Source: an uncultured Cohaesibacter sp.
GTDB lineage: Bacteria; Pseudomonadota; Alphaproteobacteria; Rhizobiales; Cohaesibacteraceae
Direction: 5' to 3'
Assembly (NCBI RefSeq): GCF_963676485.1
Contig: NZ_OY781114.1
Location: 2,744,501 to 2,808,500 of the forward strand
Length of the DNA: 64,000 bases
The stretch's first letter is position 1, and each line of letters opens with the position of its first letter. Positions 51,001 to 57,474 of the stretch are shown here, piece after piece. A model generated the notes under the pieces. The model saw only the letters and a program-made list of their open reading frames with translations. It had not been told where the DNA came from and searched no databases. A program made the position numbers and the translations under genes.

Positions 51001-54000
51001 ACATCGTTCTGGGAGGAACAGGTTCTGACAAGATCACCAGCGAGAGCGCAGATCTGATCACTCTGGGGGACACGGGGATGATCGAAATAAGCCCGGTAGC
51101 CTTGAATGCTTTGCGGTCCTATCAGCCGCCTGTCTCAGATGCGGATGAAGCCACCTGGGCTGCTGATGCCGATTCCCTTGCCCTGATGGCAACCCTGGCC
51201 CGTGCTCTGCATAGCACAGCCACGAGTGCGGACGGAGATGACACGATTATTGCCAAGCAAGGCAATGTGACAGGCATCCTTGGTGGTGGGCATGATACAG
51301 CGACCATTGGTGATGGTGATGTTATTCTGCTTGGGGATGACGGAACGATCACTGTTACCCCGAATGGGGATTTCGACGGATCGCTTGTCGAGATGGCAAG
51401 CGCTTCCAGTCTTGCTGCCGCCAACAACGACACCATAACTTTGGGGAATGGCAATAACAGAGTTATCGCCGGAACGGACAAGGATGTCGTGAAAATGGGC
51501 GACGGAAATAATCTGTTGCTCACCGATGCTGGCACAATCGTGGAAGACACACGAACCGAAACGCGGTCTTTCACCCTGACCAGCCCGAGTACCGTAAGCA
51601 CTGAGGCGCAAGACAGCGATGCTGATGACAAGGTCACCTTGGGCAATGGCAGCAATGCAGTGATTTTGGGCGGTGGCTCGGATGTCCTGCTGGCTGGCAA
51701 CGGCATGAATCAGGTCATAGGGGACAGTGGCGTTATCGAGTGGCATGACACTGAAGATGTTTCCATGCAATCCACGTCTTCCGACATCGGCGGCGATGAC
51801 AGAATCACCACTGGCACGGGCAGCGACTTCATCATCAGTGGGGCAGGTGGTGACGTCATTCAGTCCAGTGATGGAGACAATCGCATCCTTGGTGATAGCG
51901 GTCAGATAATCTGGACGGGAGAGAAGAACTGGAAACTCGAAGCCGTGGATTCCGCTGTCGGTGGTGATGACGAAATCACCACCGGCACGGGCAATGACTT
52001 CATTATCGGCGGGGCAGGTGGCGACACCATCAAGTCCGATGATGGCGACAATCGCATCCTTGGTGATAGCGGTCAGATGATCTGGACGGGAGAGAAGGAC
52101 TGGAAACTCGAAGCCGTGGATTCCGCTGTCGGTGGTGATGATGTCATCACCTCCGGCACGGGCAGCGACTTCATCATCGGTGGGGCAGGTAGTGACGTCA
52201 TTTGGTCCAGCGATGGAGACAATCGCATCCTTGGCGACAGCGGTCAGATGGTCTGGTCGGGAGAGAAGAACTGGAAACTCGAAACCGTGGATTCCGATAT
52301 CGGTGGTGATGACGAAATCACCACCGGCACGGGCAATGACTTCATTATCGGCGGGGCAGGTGGCGACACCATCAAGTCCGATGATGGCGACAATCGCATC
52401 CTTGGTGATAGCGGTCAGATGATCTGGACGGGAGAGAAGGACTGGAAACTCGAAGCCGTGGATTCCGCTGTCGGTGGTGATGATGTCATCACCTCCGGCA
52501 CGGGCAGCGACTTCATCATCGGTGGGGCAGGTAGTGACGTCATTTGGTCCAGCGATGGAGACAATCGCATCCTTGGCGACAGCGGTCAGATGGTCTGGTC
52601 GGGAGAGAAGAACTGGAAACTCGAAACCGTGGATTCCGATATCGGTGGTGATGACGAAATCACCACCGGCACGGGCAATGACTTCATCATTGGCGGGGCA
52701 GGTGGCGACACCATCAAGTCCGATGATGGCGACAATCGCATCCTTGGTGATAGCGGTCAGATGATCTGGACGGGAGAGAAGGACTGGAAACTCGAAGCCG
52801 TGGATTCCGCTGTCGGTGGTGATGATGTCATCACCTCCGGCACGGGCAGCGACTTCATCATCGGTGGGGCAGGTAGTGACGTCATTTGGTCCAGCGATGG
52901 AGACAATCGCATCCTTGGCGACAGCGGTCAGATGGTCTGGTCGGGAGAGAAGAACTGGAAACTCGAAACCGTGGATTCCGATATCGGTGGTGATGACGAA
53001 ATCACCACCGGCACGGGCAATGACTTCATCATTGGCGGGGCAGGTGGCGACACCATCAAGTCCGATGATGGCGACAATCGCATCCTTGGTGATAGCGGTC
53101 AGATGATCTGGACGGGAGAGAAGGACTGGAAACTCGAAGCCGTGGATTCCGCTGTCGGTGGTGATGATGTCATCACCTCCGGCACGGGTAGCGACTTCAT
53201 CATCGGTGGGGCAGGTAGTGACGTCATTTGGTCCAGCGATGGAGACAATCGCATCCTTGGCGACAGCGGTCAGATGGTCTGGTCAGGAGAGAAGAACTGG
53301 AAACTCGAAACCGTGGATTCCGATATCGGTGGTGATGACGAAATTTCCACCGGTACGGGCAATGACTTGATCATCGGCGGGGCAGGTGGCGACGTCATCC
53401 TGTCCAGCGATGGAGACAATCGCATCCTCGGCGATAGCGGCAAACTTTACTGGTTGGATCAAAGCTGGACGCTTGAAACCGTAGATTCAGGGATCGGCGG
53501 AGCCGATCACATTGCGACGGGTGCTGGTGATGATGTCATTCTCGCCGGAGCGGATGCAGATACAGTCGACGCTGGTGATGGGAATAACTGGATTCTGGGA
53601 GACAGTGGCGAGATCATCTGGAACGGCGACGCGTTTGGACATCTCTTAACAACAGATAGTGCCATTGGTGGTGCAGATAACATTACCAGCGGCTCTGGCA
53701 AGGACATCATCCTTGGTGGTGCAAAGGGCGATGTCATTAACGCAGGCGATGGGGATAACAGGATTATCGGCGACAATGGCTCTGTTGTCTGGTCCCATGA
53801 TGAAGATGGGCGGATGACAACTGCCGATAATTCCATTGGTGGTGATGATACGATCACGTCGGGTCTGGGGGATGACATCATCCTGGCAGGTGTTGGAGCT
53901 GACGTCGTCTTTGCAGGTTCGGGGGACAACACGGTTCTGGGCGACAATGGCAATGTCGTTCTTTATCCCGGGCTGTCGACCAATATTCTCAAATCCATGA

Positions 54001-55475
54001 CCGTGACAGATCCCGACATCGGTGGAGATGACACCATCACCACCCTTGATGGAGAAGACACCATCATTGGTGGCACAGGATCGGATACCATCCATAGCGG
54101 TGCCGGGGCCGACATTATTCTGGGCGATAGTGGATATTACATTTCTTCTTCCGTTACCGGAACAGGCACACTCAAGGCTCAAATTCTCGACTATGGCGGA
54201 AATGACGTCATCTATGGCGAAGATGGTAACGATCTTGTCATCGGCGGTCAGGGAGACGACATGATCTCTGCCGGCAATGGAGAGGATGTTGTCGCAGGTG
54301 ACGACGCGACGTTCACCTTTGTCAATCGCTCCGACTTGCAGACGGTCGTCCTGACAAATCAGTATCTGGGCGGTGATGATACGCTTACAGCGGCCAACAC
54401 ATCGGGTGATAATATCATGTTCGGGCAAGCTGGTAGCGACGTGATGACCGGTGGCAACGATGATGATGTAATGATCGGCGATCTGGTGACACTCTCCCTT
54501 TATGACCATGCCACAACCTATCCCGGTCAGTCAGCCGCGGATCGTATCGGATATATGATCAGTATCCATATTGACATCGCCGGAGATGACTTGATGTTTG
54601 GCGGCGCCGGTGCCGACACGATGATTGGTGGCTTTGGGGCGGACCTGATGAAAGGTGGTTCCGGGGATGACATCATTATTGGTGATACCATCATCTATAA
54701 CCGTGTATTCAGTCTGGATGATTTCTCGCGCATCCATGGCCACCTGACACTTGAAACCAACTATGCCTACGTTACCGGCGGTTACGATACGCTCTTCGGT
54801 GAGGAGGGCGCGGATATCATGATTGGTGGCCTTGGGGGAGACATGTTCCATGGTGATACCGCTTCTGACGTTCTCTTCTCGGATGGCTACACCGGCATCT
54901 TCAAGACCTCATGGTCTGAACGTGGCTTTGAAGGCGACACCCCGCAGTGGCGGCTTTATACGTCCAACTTTGCTGGTCCCCAGGCAATCGATGTCGTCTC
55001 GAATGCGCAACAGAATGATGTGATTGGGTCGCCGTTAACGATCGTTGAAATGGAGGGCGATAAATATAATCTGGCTGGTGAGCACTCCAGATTTTCCTTC
55101 ACAGAGGACGTCGATGATGGGTTTGATCAGGCAGATAAATTCTCCGAAGCACTGCTCGCCGTGCTCAGCACCGCAAGTTTCATGCAAAACTTGGCTCAAC
55201 TGATCACCAGCGGTGTTCAGGGCGACGTTCTTAGAACATCGATTGAGCAGACAATCAAGGCCGAACTGGGCGAGGTCTGGAATCTCGATCAGCTGGAGAT
55301 CGAGCAAGTCATTTCAGCAACGATTGAATTTCTGCTTGATAAGACTGTAGACGCCCCTGCCTCTGCTAAGCCGAATTCAGAGATGCCATCACCAGAGGAA
55401 CCTGCACCAAACACTCAGGAGCCACTGACTTCCGGGGCAAATGATCAACCGGAAGAACAAGCGGCTGCTGCATAA
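42066..55475 (+). CDS. Giant LEPR-motif RTX-repeat surface or secreted protein (about 4,469 residues)
   Basis: Without a Sec signal, it begins with a short N-terminal region containing LEPRVML (about residues 34-40), a variant of the LEPR-XLL motif that marks very large exported proteins. Residues about 60-2370 are long beta-rich domains. Several recurring segments of about 70-90 residues resemble flagellin-hook IN-type folds ('TLTINGETVDISVDALEG' near 46130, 'LSSVSTVNLNPNGKSELKI' near 45770). From about 2400 to 4270 come hemolysin-type Ca-binding RTX repeats (GGxGxDxhx), including the identical array at 51789-53498. A non-repeat C-terminal domain (about 4270-4400) and a Pro/Glu-rich tail follow. 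I noticed no cysteine. TTG at 42060 is an alternative start. It is probably an adhesin or matrix protein; export likely uses the neighbouring genes. Confidence 0.9.
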   Translation: MRQAVRDSNNVTPSALTDVRLYNSEDGQQIPLLLEPRVMLDANLEWNLSEATSISDAIHGFAEAFNEQFHDISDFLEHFETQVGDAASLIDALTGGAGSSGASEQLHGLLDAIGRIEGAIKELQQGTASAVNALGDATTGTLSVALEDVQVDGKDVITFSDEDGDASSVNVSVNLDPITADLDALLTELLGDASVSEDLSITTASSGAITFTMNSSVETSGGSITSMGLDIKDFNFPSLFEFGGVINVGDAAHLKMGLLDLSLSDTTLASMRLAVTSTGLDLGFNYDVGTGSATALFDADNMPSVEAQIKQIGATDFEKITVNVSYELLTFSATGSISTSGVSHDFSTDFTLSSVLDTGTGSSSFGEFINHLNFGMDIDLGDSGLDAAAQDTIEKTIEALSVIGSDELLAYFDDIGQSLKSILTDSLFDIDIPLTDLNVSDILDDMSNVLSSLAEQFHIAADALGFGDDDPGVDLIQAVDSYESGEITSGILDALTGYSSLTLSVIDSAGNIHTETVELNDTVLDTGLSVEERLTELSSLISAQLAAYNLAVSVAATGTALTISASKMTAEGKESYATFAVTSAQTKGGEKDEDFGLENLGFDSDDLLEIEGLIDAESDAVEGFVAFGDAITSATTGDIKFDDLTGITSLRYVVMVNNVEQYVDIQSETGWSSVADLASDLNAALHNLGLGVTAAQNGGGISFSLDAGETRNISVAVDASQLVKAHTFDELKTWVVSELNQTLEGIMLELTSDGELVFDFSGLEFSLDYGADTPASFDASDIGLDFLSGLSLSATLNASLSAVLNGAIGIDLAGMAADAIGEGSTALSESISHGGSVIGLMEEHIFFDHVGVSVDIDATADQITGAADVGLVAVTIGSTHPVDNFLVFDARLDIEVVGTDADGVYSDRIMLGTVLDAILTSFPDAEDGTAPTEAAGVSSLIGRMDLTGGIVTNGEGRGVASSGDEVGSLTDVQRIDLDSYDGDRSALAELLVQLGDISIDVVGIEGLNEDLIDGIGFTVQDLFSLSDTAQVAFISEDEDALDAIMALTDLQDGDILDSLVAIANMLEIVSETLSEKLPFLDENIPVLNFSVLDAVSFSADFLQAINELQDDPQSGLDVLQSYLEGVFGDDTVTIEWDGEDQTILFDLTFSFLDDYTKSVGFNLDLDSILGDALDDYLGEYLTDVVTSLVDVNGDASLVFDPLLTFNFAFGIDLSDTLAAGTLIAGLDTKLSDLSSVSTVNLNPNGKSELKITWTDQDSGQTKFLQFNADGYETVGQLVDALDEAVKNAFGSTAGVSFDTETGQIIISDSAATQTDDAGVVALFGADSVSAADAGDADTIALSSDFSDYAGAYAFTLTINGETVDISVDALEGRTEAGFVAALNAALANASIARNVLGGSAIAGTTVSTSMLFEFSVVDGQIVLKATNFAQASGYDALNFSVGAEDVSKNIAFSVSDYGGSNISALMGFDADTDLAGTGSSGDVLYIDEEIGAPRVFIDTEATNITFSFTAGGQDLSLDMALGPVEIAVVNGYVMINAGDGSEDPAFLKIAIADIDGDEHEGQFDLSALDDLSSFTDLFNVDVQVGIDLKLPFSDSIGLFNPVENYLSWNATLLSHVSGADLDHVDMDHIDHYFEGVLVDLKLGKELDLPSFEFHLPDLGEYFENMNVLALLNNPQLVLGGLDMIFGQVQTLIDDYLGDIHLPIIGDALANSATLFEQLRYYVIDVALDYASTPLEDGSMPTTVQLLTGFINDTLNSLFGTGDMVYIQAFLNTDGKTDQSYIYGVLNFSATLFSQYVDVDFDLGIPGLNLEVEEGSKILLEIGYTVNIGFGYDKNGFFLLNDTDHAEVSLDFLVDAGTFEGSMKVLNILGVSAKAVTTGEDGFVDPSKGGTAEVTASLVADLFGDQGLTILDPSEQGDGDAVTKSSAYRDLSGVTSLDSFGNELDFEKVLYTSQLDTSKLIKFTFEAHFDIQITLEANIYNPANGKPIVVGGVQIMPTVATELIYEGGYTAVDGLRTDALEFSNVRVDATQLYEAFLAPIIDPINDFITPIANAFAFMDEMPFNLMASYLSRAFPLFGLVNSVRETVTEINEFLTAMQDSGGWIIVGTFDLTGSVGDASQSGLDADSSSADLASGVTFESSAAHQEKKFGEFGNKHHGFSAEINLITDPMNILNLLLGKFDQIEIVTVGYTLFDLDAHVNLSDAVLDSIKMPKWLSKVIGGAFDFTIDLDMESSFDIVFTLDGIVNFVQTHDPERLLDSINLDTDLLYFYAHFDAGLSADLGVVKAGVKAGGGVTIDVNLNDINHDGLLSFTELLVLLDAAAHPGSRDPFGYLFDGTFEVDFNLELYASINLLILKAKFSTDVINLDEGIHLGGYDLPTQISNHVDDGDTAILNVGANAAGSMSDITEDGDDKIVVSGPNSPIEVTYTSGGDTISGNINQDAGALIIPAGEGDNVIDLSAVNGTTTITYSGAGKDTIKLPDKGVHVVFAGAGDDEISAGASAEGLYIIFGEAGSDKVTIPGGTVVYIGDDSYGLREKFETEFANGGVTVDKILDLVGLASDYTVKSGADANYTVGSAHYNLADLITNYTAGTQNLASDDADMVTIGNTSGIIMTGGGDDVIEGTLTGEGDLTILTGAGNDRITASGRSLYIEGGAGADIIQVDSPDENGHTEVWGWGAQGGESGLPEGNADLANLLLKDGADILIGGNGSDALYGQLGNDILEGNLGDDVLSGGADNDLITGGTFELVMGGEVIDPINLDISSTLSSGLTISALDSADGDDVISGGVGDDILIGGGGADTINGGSGNDILIGDFATIKLSSSFVALSAVSDFVNSSNMGADDLTGGMGNDILIAGGAREGEAETLADLYGNNILVGDFAQISGGKILESPTNIASIASNLGGADIMTSGRGNDMIIGGEGDDTISSGLGGDIVLGDNGTIDIASSQISAVQTANDGNDTITVGVDDASAYGTTASKDLIDIVLGGTGSDKITSESADLITLGDTGMIEISPVALNALRSYQPPVSDADEATWAADADSLALMATLARALHSTATSADGDDTIIAKQGNVTGILGGGHDTATIGDGDVILLGDDGTITVTPNGDFDGSLVEMASASSLAAANNDTITLGNGNNRVIAGTDKDVVKMGDGNNLLLTDAGTIVEDTRTETRSFTLTSPSTVSTEAQDSDADDKVTLGNGSNAVILGGGSDVLLAGNGMNQVIGDSGVIEWHDTEDVSMQSTSSDIGGDDRITTGTGSDFIISGAGGDVIQSSDGDNRILGDSGQIIWTGEKNWKLEAVDSAVGGDDEITTGTGNDFIIGGAGGDTIKSDDGDNRILGDSGQMIWTGEKDWKLEAVDSAVGGDDVITSGTGSDFIIGGAGSDVIWSSDGDNRILGDSGQMVWSGEKNWKLETVDSDIGGDDEITTGTGNDFIIGGAGGDTIKSDDGDNRILGDSGQMIWTGEKDWKLEAVDSAVGGDDVITSGTGSDFIIGGAGSDVIWSSDGDNRILGDSGQMVWSGEKNWKLETVDSDIGGDDEITTGTGNDFIIGGAGGDTIKSDDGDNRILGDSGQMIWTGEKDWKLEAVDSAVGGDDVITSGTGSDFIIGGAGSDVIWSSDGDNRILGDSGQMVWSGEKNWKLETVDSDIGGDDEITTGTGNDFIIGGAGGDTIKSDDGDNRILGDSGQMIWTGEKDWKLEAVDSAVGGDDVITSGTGSDFIIGGAGSDVIWSSDGDNRILGDSGQMVWSGEKNWKLETVDSDIGGDDEISTGTGNDLIIGGAGGDVILSSDGDNRILGDSGKLYWLDQSWTLETVDSGIGGADHIATGAGDDVILAGADADTVDAGDGNNWILGDSGEIIWNGDAFGHLLTTDSAIGGADNITSGSGKDIILGGAKGDVINAGDGDNRIIGDNGSVVWSHDEDGRMTTADNSIGGDDTITSGLGDDIILAGVGADVVFAGSGDNTVLGDNGNVVLYPGLSTNILKSMTVTDPDIGGDDTITTLDGEDTIIGGTGSDTIHSGAGADIILGDSGYYISSSVTGTGTLKAQILDYGGNDVIYGEDGNDLVIGGQGDDMISAGNGEDVVAGDDATFTFVNRSDLQTVVLTNQYLGGDDTLTAANTSGDNIMFGQAGSDVMTGGNDDDVMIGDLVTLSLYDHATTYPGQSAADRIGYMISIHIDIAGDDLMFGGAGADTMIGGFGADLMKGGSGDDIIIGDTIIYNRVFSLDDFSRIHGHLTLETNYAYVTGGYDTLFGEEGADIMIGGLGGDMFHGDTASDVLFSDGYTGIFKTSWSERGFEGDTPQWRLYTSNFAGPQAIDVVSNAQQNDVIGSPLTIVEMEGDKYNLAGEHSRFSFTEDVDDGFDQADKFSEALLAVLSTASFMQNLAQLITSGVQGDVLRTSIEQTIKAELGEVWNLDQLEIEQVISATIEFLLDKTVDAPASAKPNSEMPSPEEPAPNTQEPLTSGANDQPEEQAAAA
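51789..53498 (+). repeat. Tandem 171-bp repeat array in the giant gene; core of four near-identical 342-bp units
   Basis: Ten consecutive 171-bp (57-codon) units start at 51789, 51960, 52131, 52302, 52473, 52644, 52815, 52986, 53157 and 53328. From 51960 to 53327 they alternate as two types, A (GGDDEITTGTGND...) and B (GGDDVITSGTGSD...), giving four 342-bp AB pairs that are almost identical in bases. Flanking units diverge stepwise. Each unit holds a calcium-binding RTX turn and an 'NRILGDSG' strand. The near-perfect identity points to recent duplication or gene conversion, hence likely length variation. Confidence 0.95.
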
Positions 55476-55512
55476 TCCATAGTAACAACAACCCTATACA
55501 ATAGAGGTCAAC

Positions 55513-55812
55513 ATGTCTGAGACTACAGAAACCCCGACACAGGCAATCAACGGGGCATCCATCAACTGGGACGACAGTGAGATGACGAGCCATTATGCCA
55601 ATATCGGCACTGCAACCGCGACGCGTGAAGAGTTCTTCCTGCTCTTCGGTACCCATCAGCATTGGCGTGGGTCCGTCAAGGACAATAGCGAGGTGAAGGT
55701 CAAACTGGCTCAGCGGATGGTCATGAGCCCTTATGCAGCCAAGCGTCTGGCAACCATTCTTGCTCAGTCCATCAAGGCCTATGAAGCCCAGTTTGGTACG
55801 ATCGAAATCTAA
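55513..55812 (+). CDS. Small DUF3467-like protein
   Basis: A 99-residue cytosolic protein without membrane segment or signal. 'HYANIGTATATREEFFLLFG' (about 30-49), 'RMVMSPYAAKRLATIL' (about 68-83) and a final 'YEAQFGTIEI' follow the DUF3467 pattern as I remember it. Related small proteins occur beside giant LEPR-type proteins and HlyD genes. It lies 37 bp after the giant gene and 12 bp before the next, so it is part of one operon. A chaperone or pilot role for the giant substrate is possible but not shown. Confidence 0.8.
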   Translation: MSETTETPTQAINGASINWDDSEMTSHYANIGTATATREEFFLLFGTHQHWRGSVKDNSEVKVKLAQRMVMSPYAAKRLATILAQSIKAYEAQFGTIEI

Positions 55813-55824
55813 TCGGAAGCCTTC

Positions 55825-57474
55825 ATGATTACACATCTTACCGCGCTTGCGCTCTCAGAACCGGGCGCGGTTGGGTTTCGGCTCATCCACGGCCAGTTTC
55901 CCGATGCAATCGATATTGCCACGCTTGCCAGTGGGGTTGGCGATAAACCAAGCCTGAAGAAAATTGGTGAAGATCTTCTTGTGATCATTCCGCAAGACGG
56001 TAGCAACGGGAAGTCTGGTTGGTGTGCCTGGTTGTTTGACGTTGTTCCGCCGGTGGCGGACCTGCCGTCCTTGATTGACTTATTGACAAATCTGGGCAAT
56101 GGCCTGTTTGCAAATGGTTCGGGCGAGACAGCCTCCAATCCGCAAGCGGGTGGTCTGTCAACTCTGTCGGGAAAAGCTGAAGCGGCCTTCTTGCAGGTGC
56201 TTAAGGATGTCTGCGGGGTAGGGACCTTGTCCCGTCAACGGTTCATGCAGCGTTTTGCGGAAAGCGTCAGTCAGAATGATCTGTCCAATGCTGTTGCGCT
56301 GGTCTATTGCAGTGAGCGCAAAAGCGGCTTGGTCGTCCTGTCAGACCAAACCCTTATTGGCTATTCCGATGAGTTGGCGCATCTGGTCGACAGCTATCGG
56401 GCTGATAAGCCTGTCGAAGAACTGGTCTTTGCCGATGACAAGGCAAGTGACAGACTTGACGCTGCTGTTCTGGCTGAATCTCTCTCGGCTAACAATCTTC
56501 TCTTCCATGTTCCCGCTCTTGGTCAAACCGGTGTCGCGATTATTTTCATTGGCGCCTCCAAGCCGGAGAAAGGCCTGCTGACCCCGTTTGCCAATCTCGC
56601 CCAAATGGGGCTACATCAGAAATTGACTGGCCAGCAGAAGCAACAGTTCAAGCGGGTCTGGCAAGGTGTTGGAGCGGCCGCTCTGGTCGCGCTTGTTGCC
56701 TATTTGATGATGCCGACCGATTTGATGGTTACAGCTTCTGCGCTGAGCCTGCCGCAAACGGCCCGAACCGTGAATTTGCCATTTGACAGCTATTTGCAGG
56801 ACATGAAAGTTGATGTTGGCGACAAGGTCGAGCGCGGAGATTTGCTGTCCAGCATGTCTTCTCCGAGCCTTGAAGCCCGGCAGTCTGAAGTTGCTCTACA
56901 GATTTCCGTGCAGGAAATGTCTGGTAAAGCGGCGCTCGCCAAGAACGACTATGGCAGCTATCAGCTGGCCATGAAAAAAATTGAAACGCAGCAGGCCGAG
57001 CTTGAACAGATCGAACGAAAGCTTGAGCAGCTGACTGTACGCGCTCCGGTTTCCGGAACGGTTATCCGGACCATGGGACGCGAATCCCTCGGTCGGTTTG
57101 TAACGACCGGTGACCCTCTGGCGATCATTCAGCCCGATGACCGATTTTCTATCTCGCTGACCCTTTCCGACGTGGATGCTCCCCTGATTCAGCCGGGGCA
57201 GAAGGGGTCGGTGTTTTTCCGCGGACTGAGTGATCAGAGCTATCATTTCACCATGCAGACTCCTGTCTATGTTGAGAAGAACCCGCAGAGCCAAACCGAA
57301 CGACTGGTTGCCAAGGCAACGATTGACCAACCCGGGAAGGGGCGGTTGATCAGTGGCTTGACCGGCTTCGCTCGGGTCAAGGCCGGTCGAAGCTTGAGAA
57401 TTGTTGTTCTCACGCGCTATGTAACCGAATTCATAAGGATCAAGGCGTGGACCTACCTAGGCTTACACTTCTAA
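55825..57474 (+). CDS. Membrane adaptor: large N-terminal domain plus HlyD-like arm
   Basis: A 549-residue protein. About 270 residues with no signal peptide form a soluble N-terminal region (probably cytoplasmic; a GAF-like fold is conceivable, e.g. 'VALVYCSERKSGLVVLSDQ'). One membrane helix (about 281-298, 'VGAAALVALVAYLMMP') is followed by a periplasmic HlyD-type arm: lipoyl half 'YLQDMKVDVGDKVERGDLL', helical hairpin (about 350-405) and second half 'VRAPVSGTVIRTMG', then a beta-barrel part. It is thus an adaptor with a cytoplasmic sensor or docking domain. Its 3' end overlaps the next gene by 28 bp, which indicates coupled translation. Confidence 0.85.
   Translation: MITHLTALALSEPGAVGFRLIHGQFPDAIDIATLASGVGDKPSLKKIGEDLLVIIPQDGSNGKSGWCAWLFDVVPPVADLPSLIDLLTNLGNGLFANGSGETASNPQAGGLSTLSGKAEAAFLQVLKDVCGVGTLSRQRFMQRFAESVSQNDLSNAVALVYCSERKSGLVVLSDQTLIGYSDELAHLVDSYRADKPVEELVFADDKASDRLDAAVLAESLSANNLLFHVPALGQTGVAIIFIGASKPEKGLLTPFANLAQMGLHQKLTGQQKQQFKRVWQGVGAAALVALVAYLMMPTDLMVTASALSLPQTARTVNLPFDSYLQDMKVDVGDKVERGDLLSSMSSPSLEARQSEVALQISVQEMSGKAALAKNDYGSYQLAMKKIETQQAELEQIERKLEQLTVRAPVSGTVIRTMGRESLGRFVTTGDPLAIIQPDDRFSISLTLSDVDAPLIQPGQKGSVFFRGLSDQSYHFTMQTPVYVEKNPQSQTERLVAKATIDQPGKGRLISGLTGFARVKAGRSLRIVVLTRYVTEFIRIKAWTYLGLHF

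Noticed and set aside
52132-53370. Four similar open frames of 70-96 codons in a second frame of the repeats
   Set aside because: They repeat only because the DNA repeats. The giant-protein frame is continuous through them and carries the RTX motif.
51789-53498. Regular repeats as a CRISPR array
   Set aside because: Units are 171/342 bp, contiguous, coding in one frame and without variable spacers of 30-40 bp; no cas genes are near.
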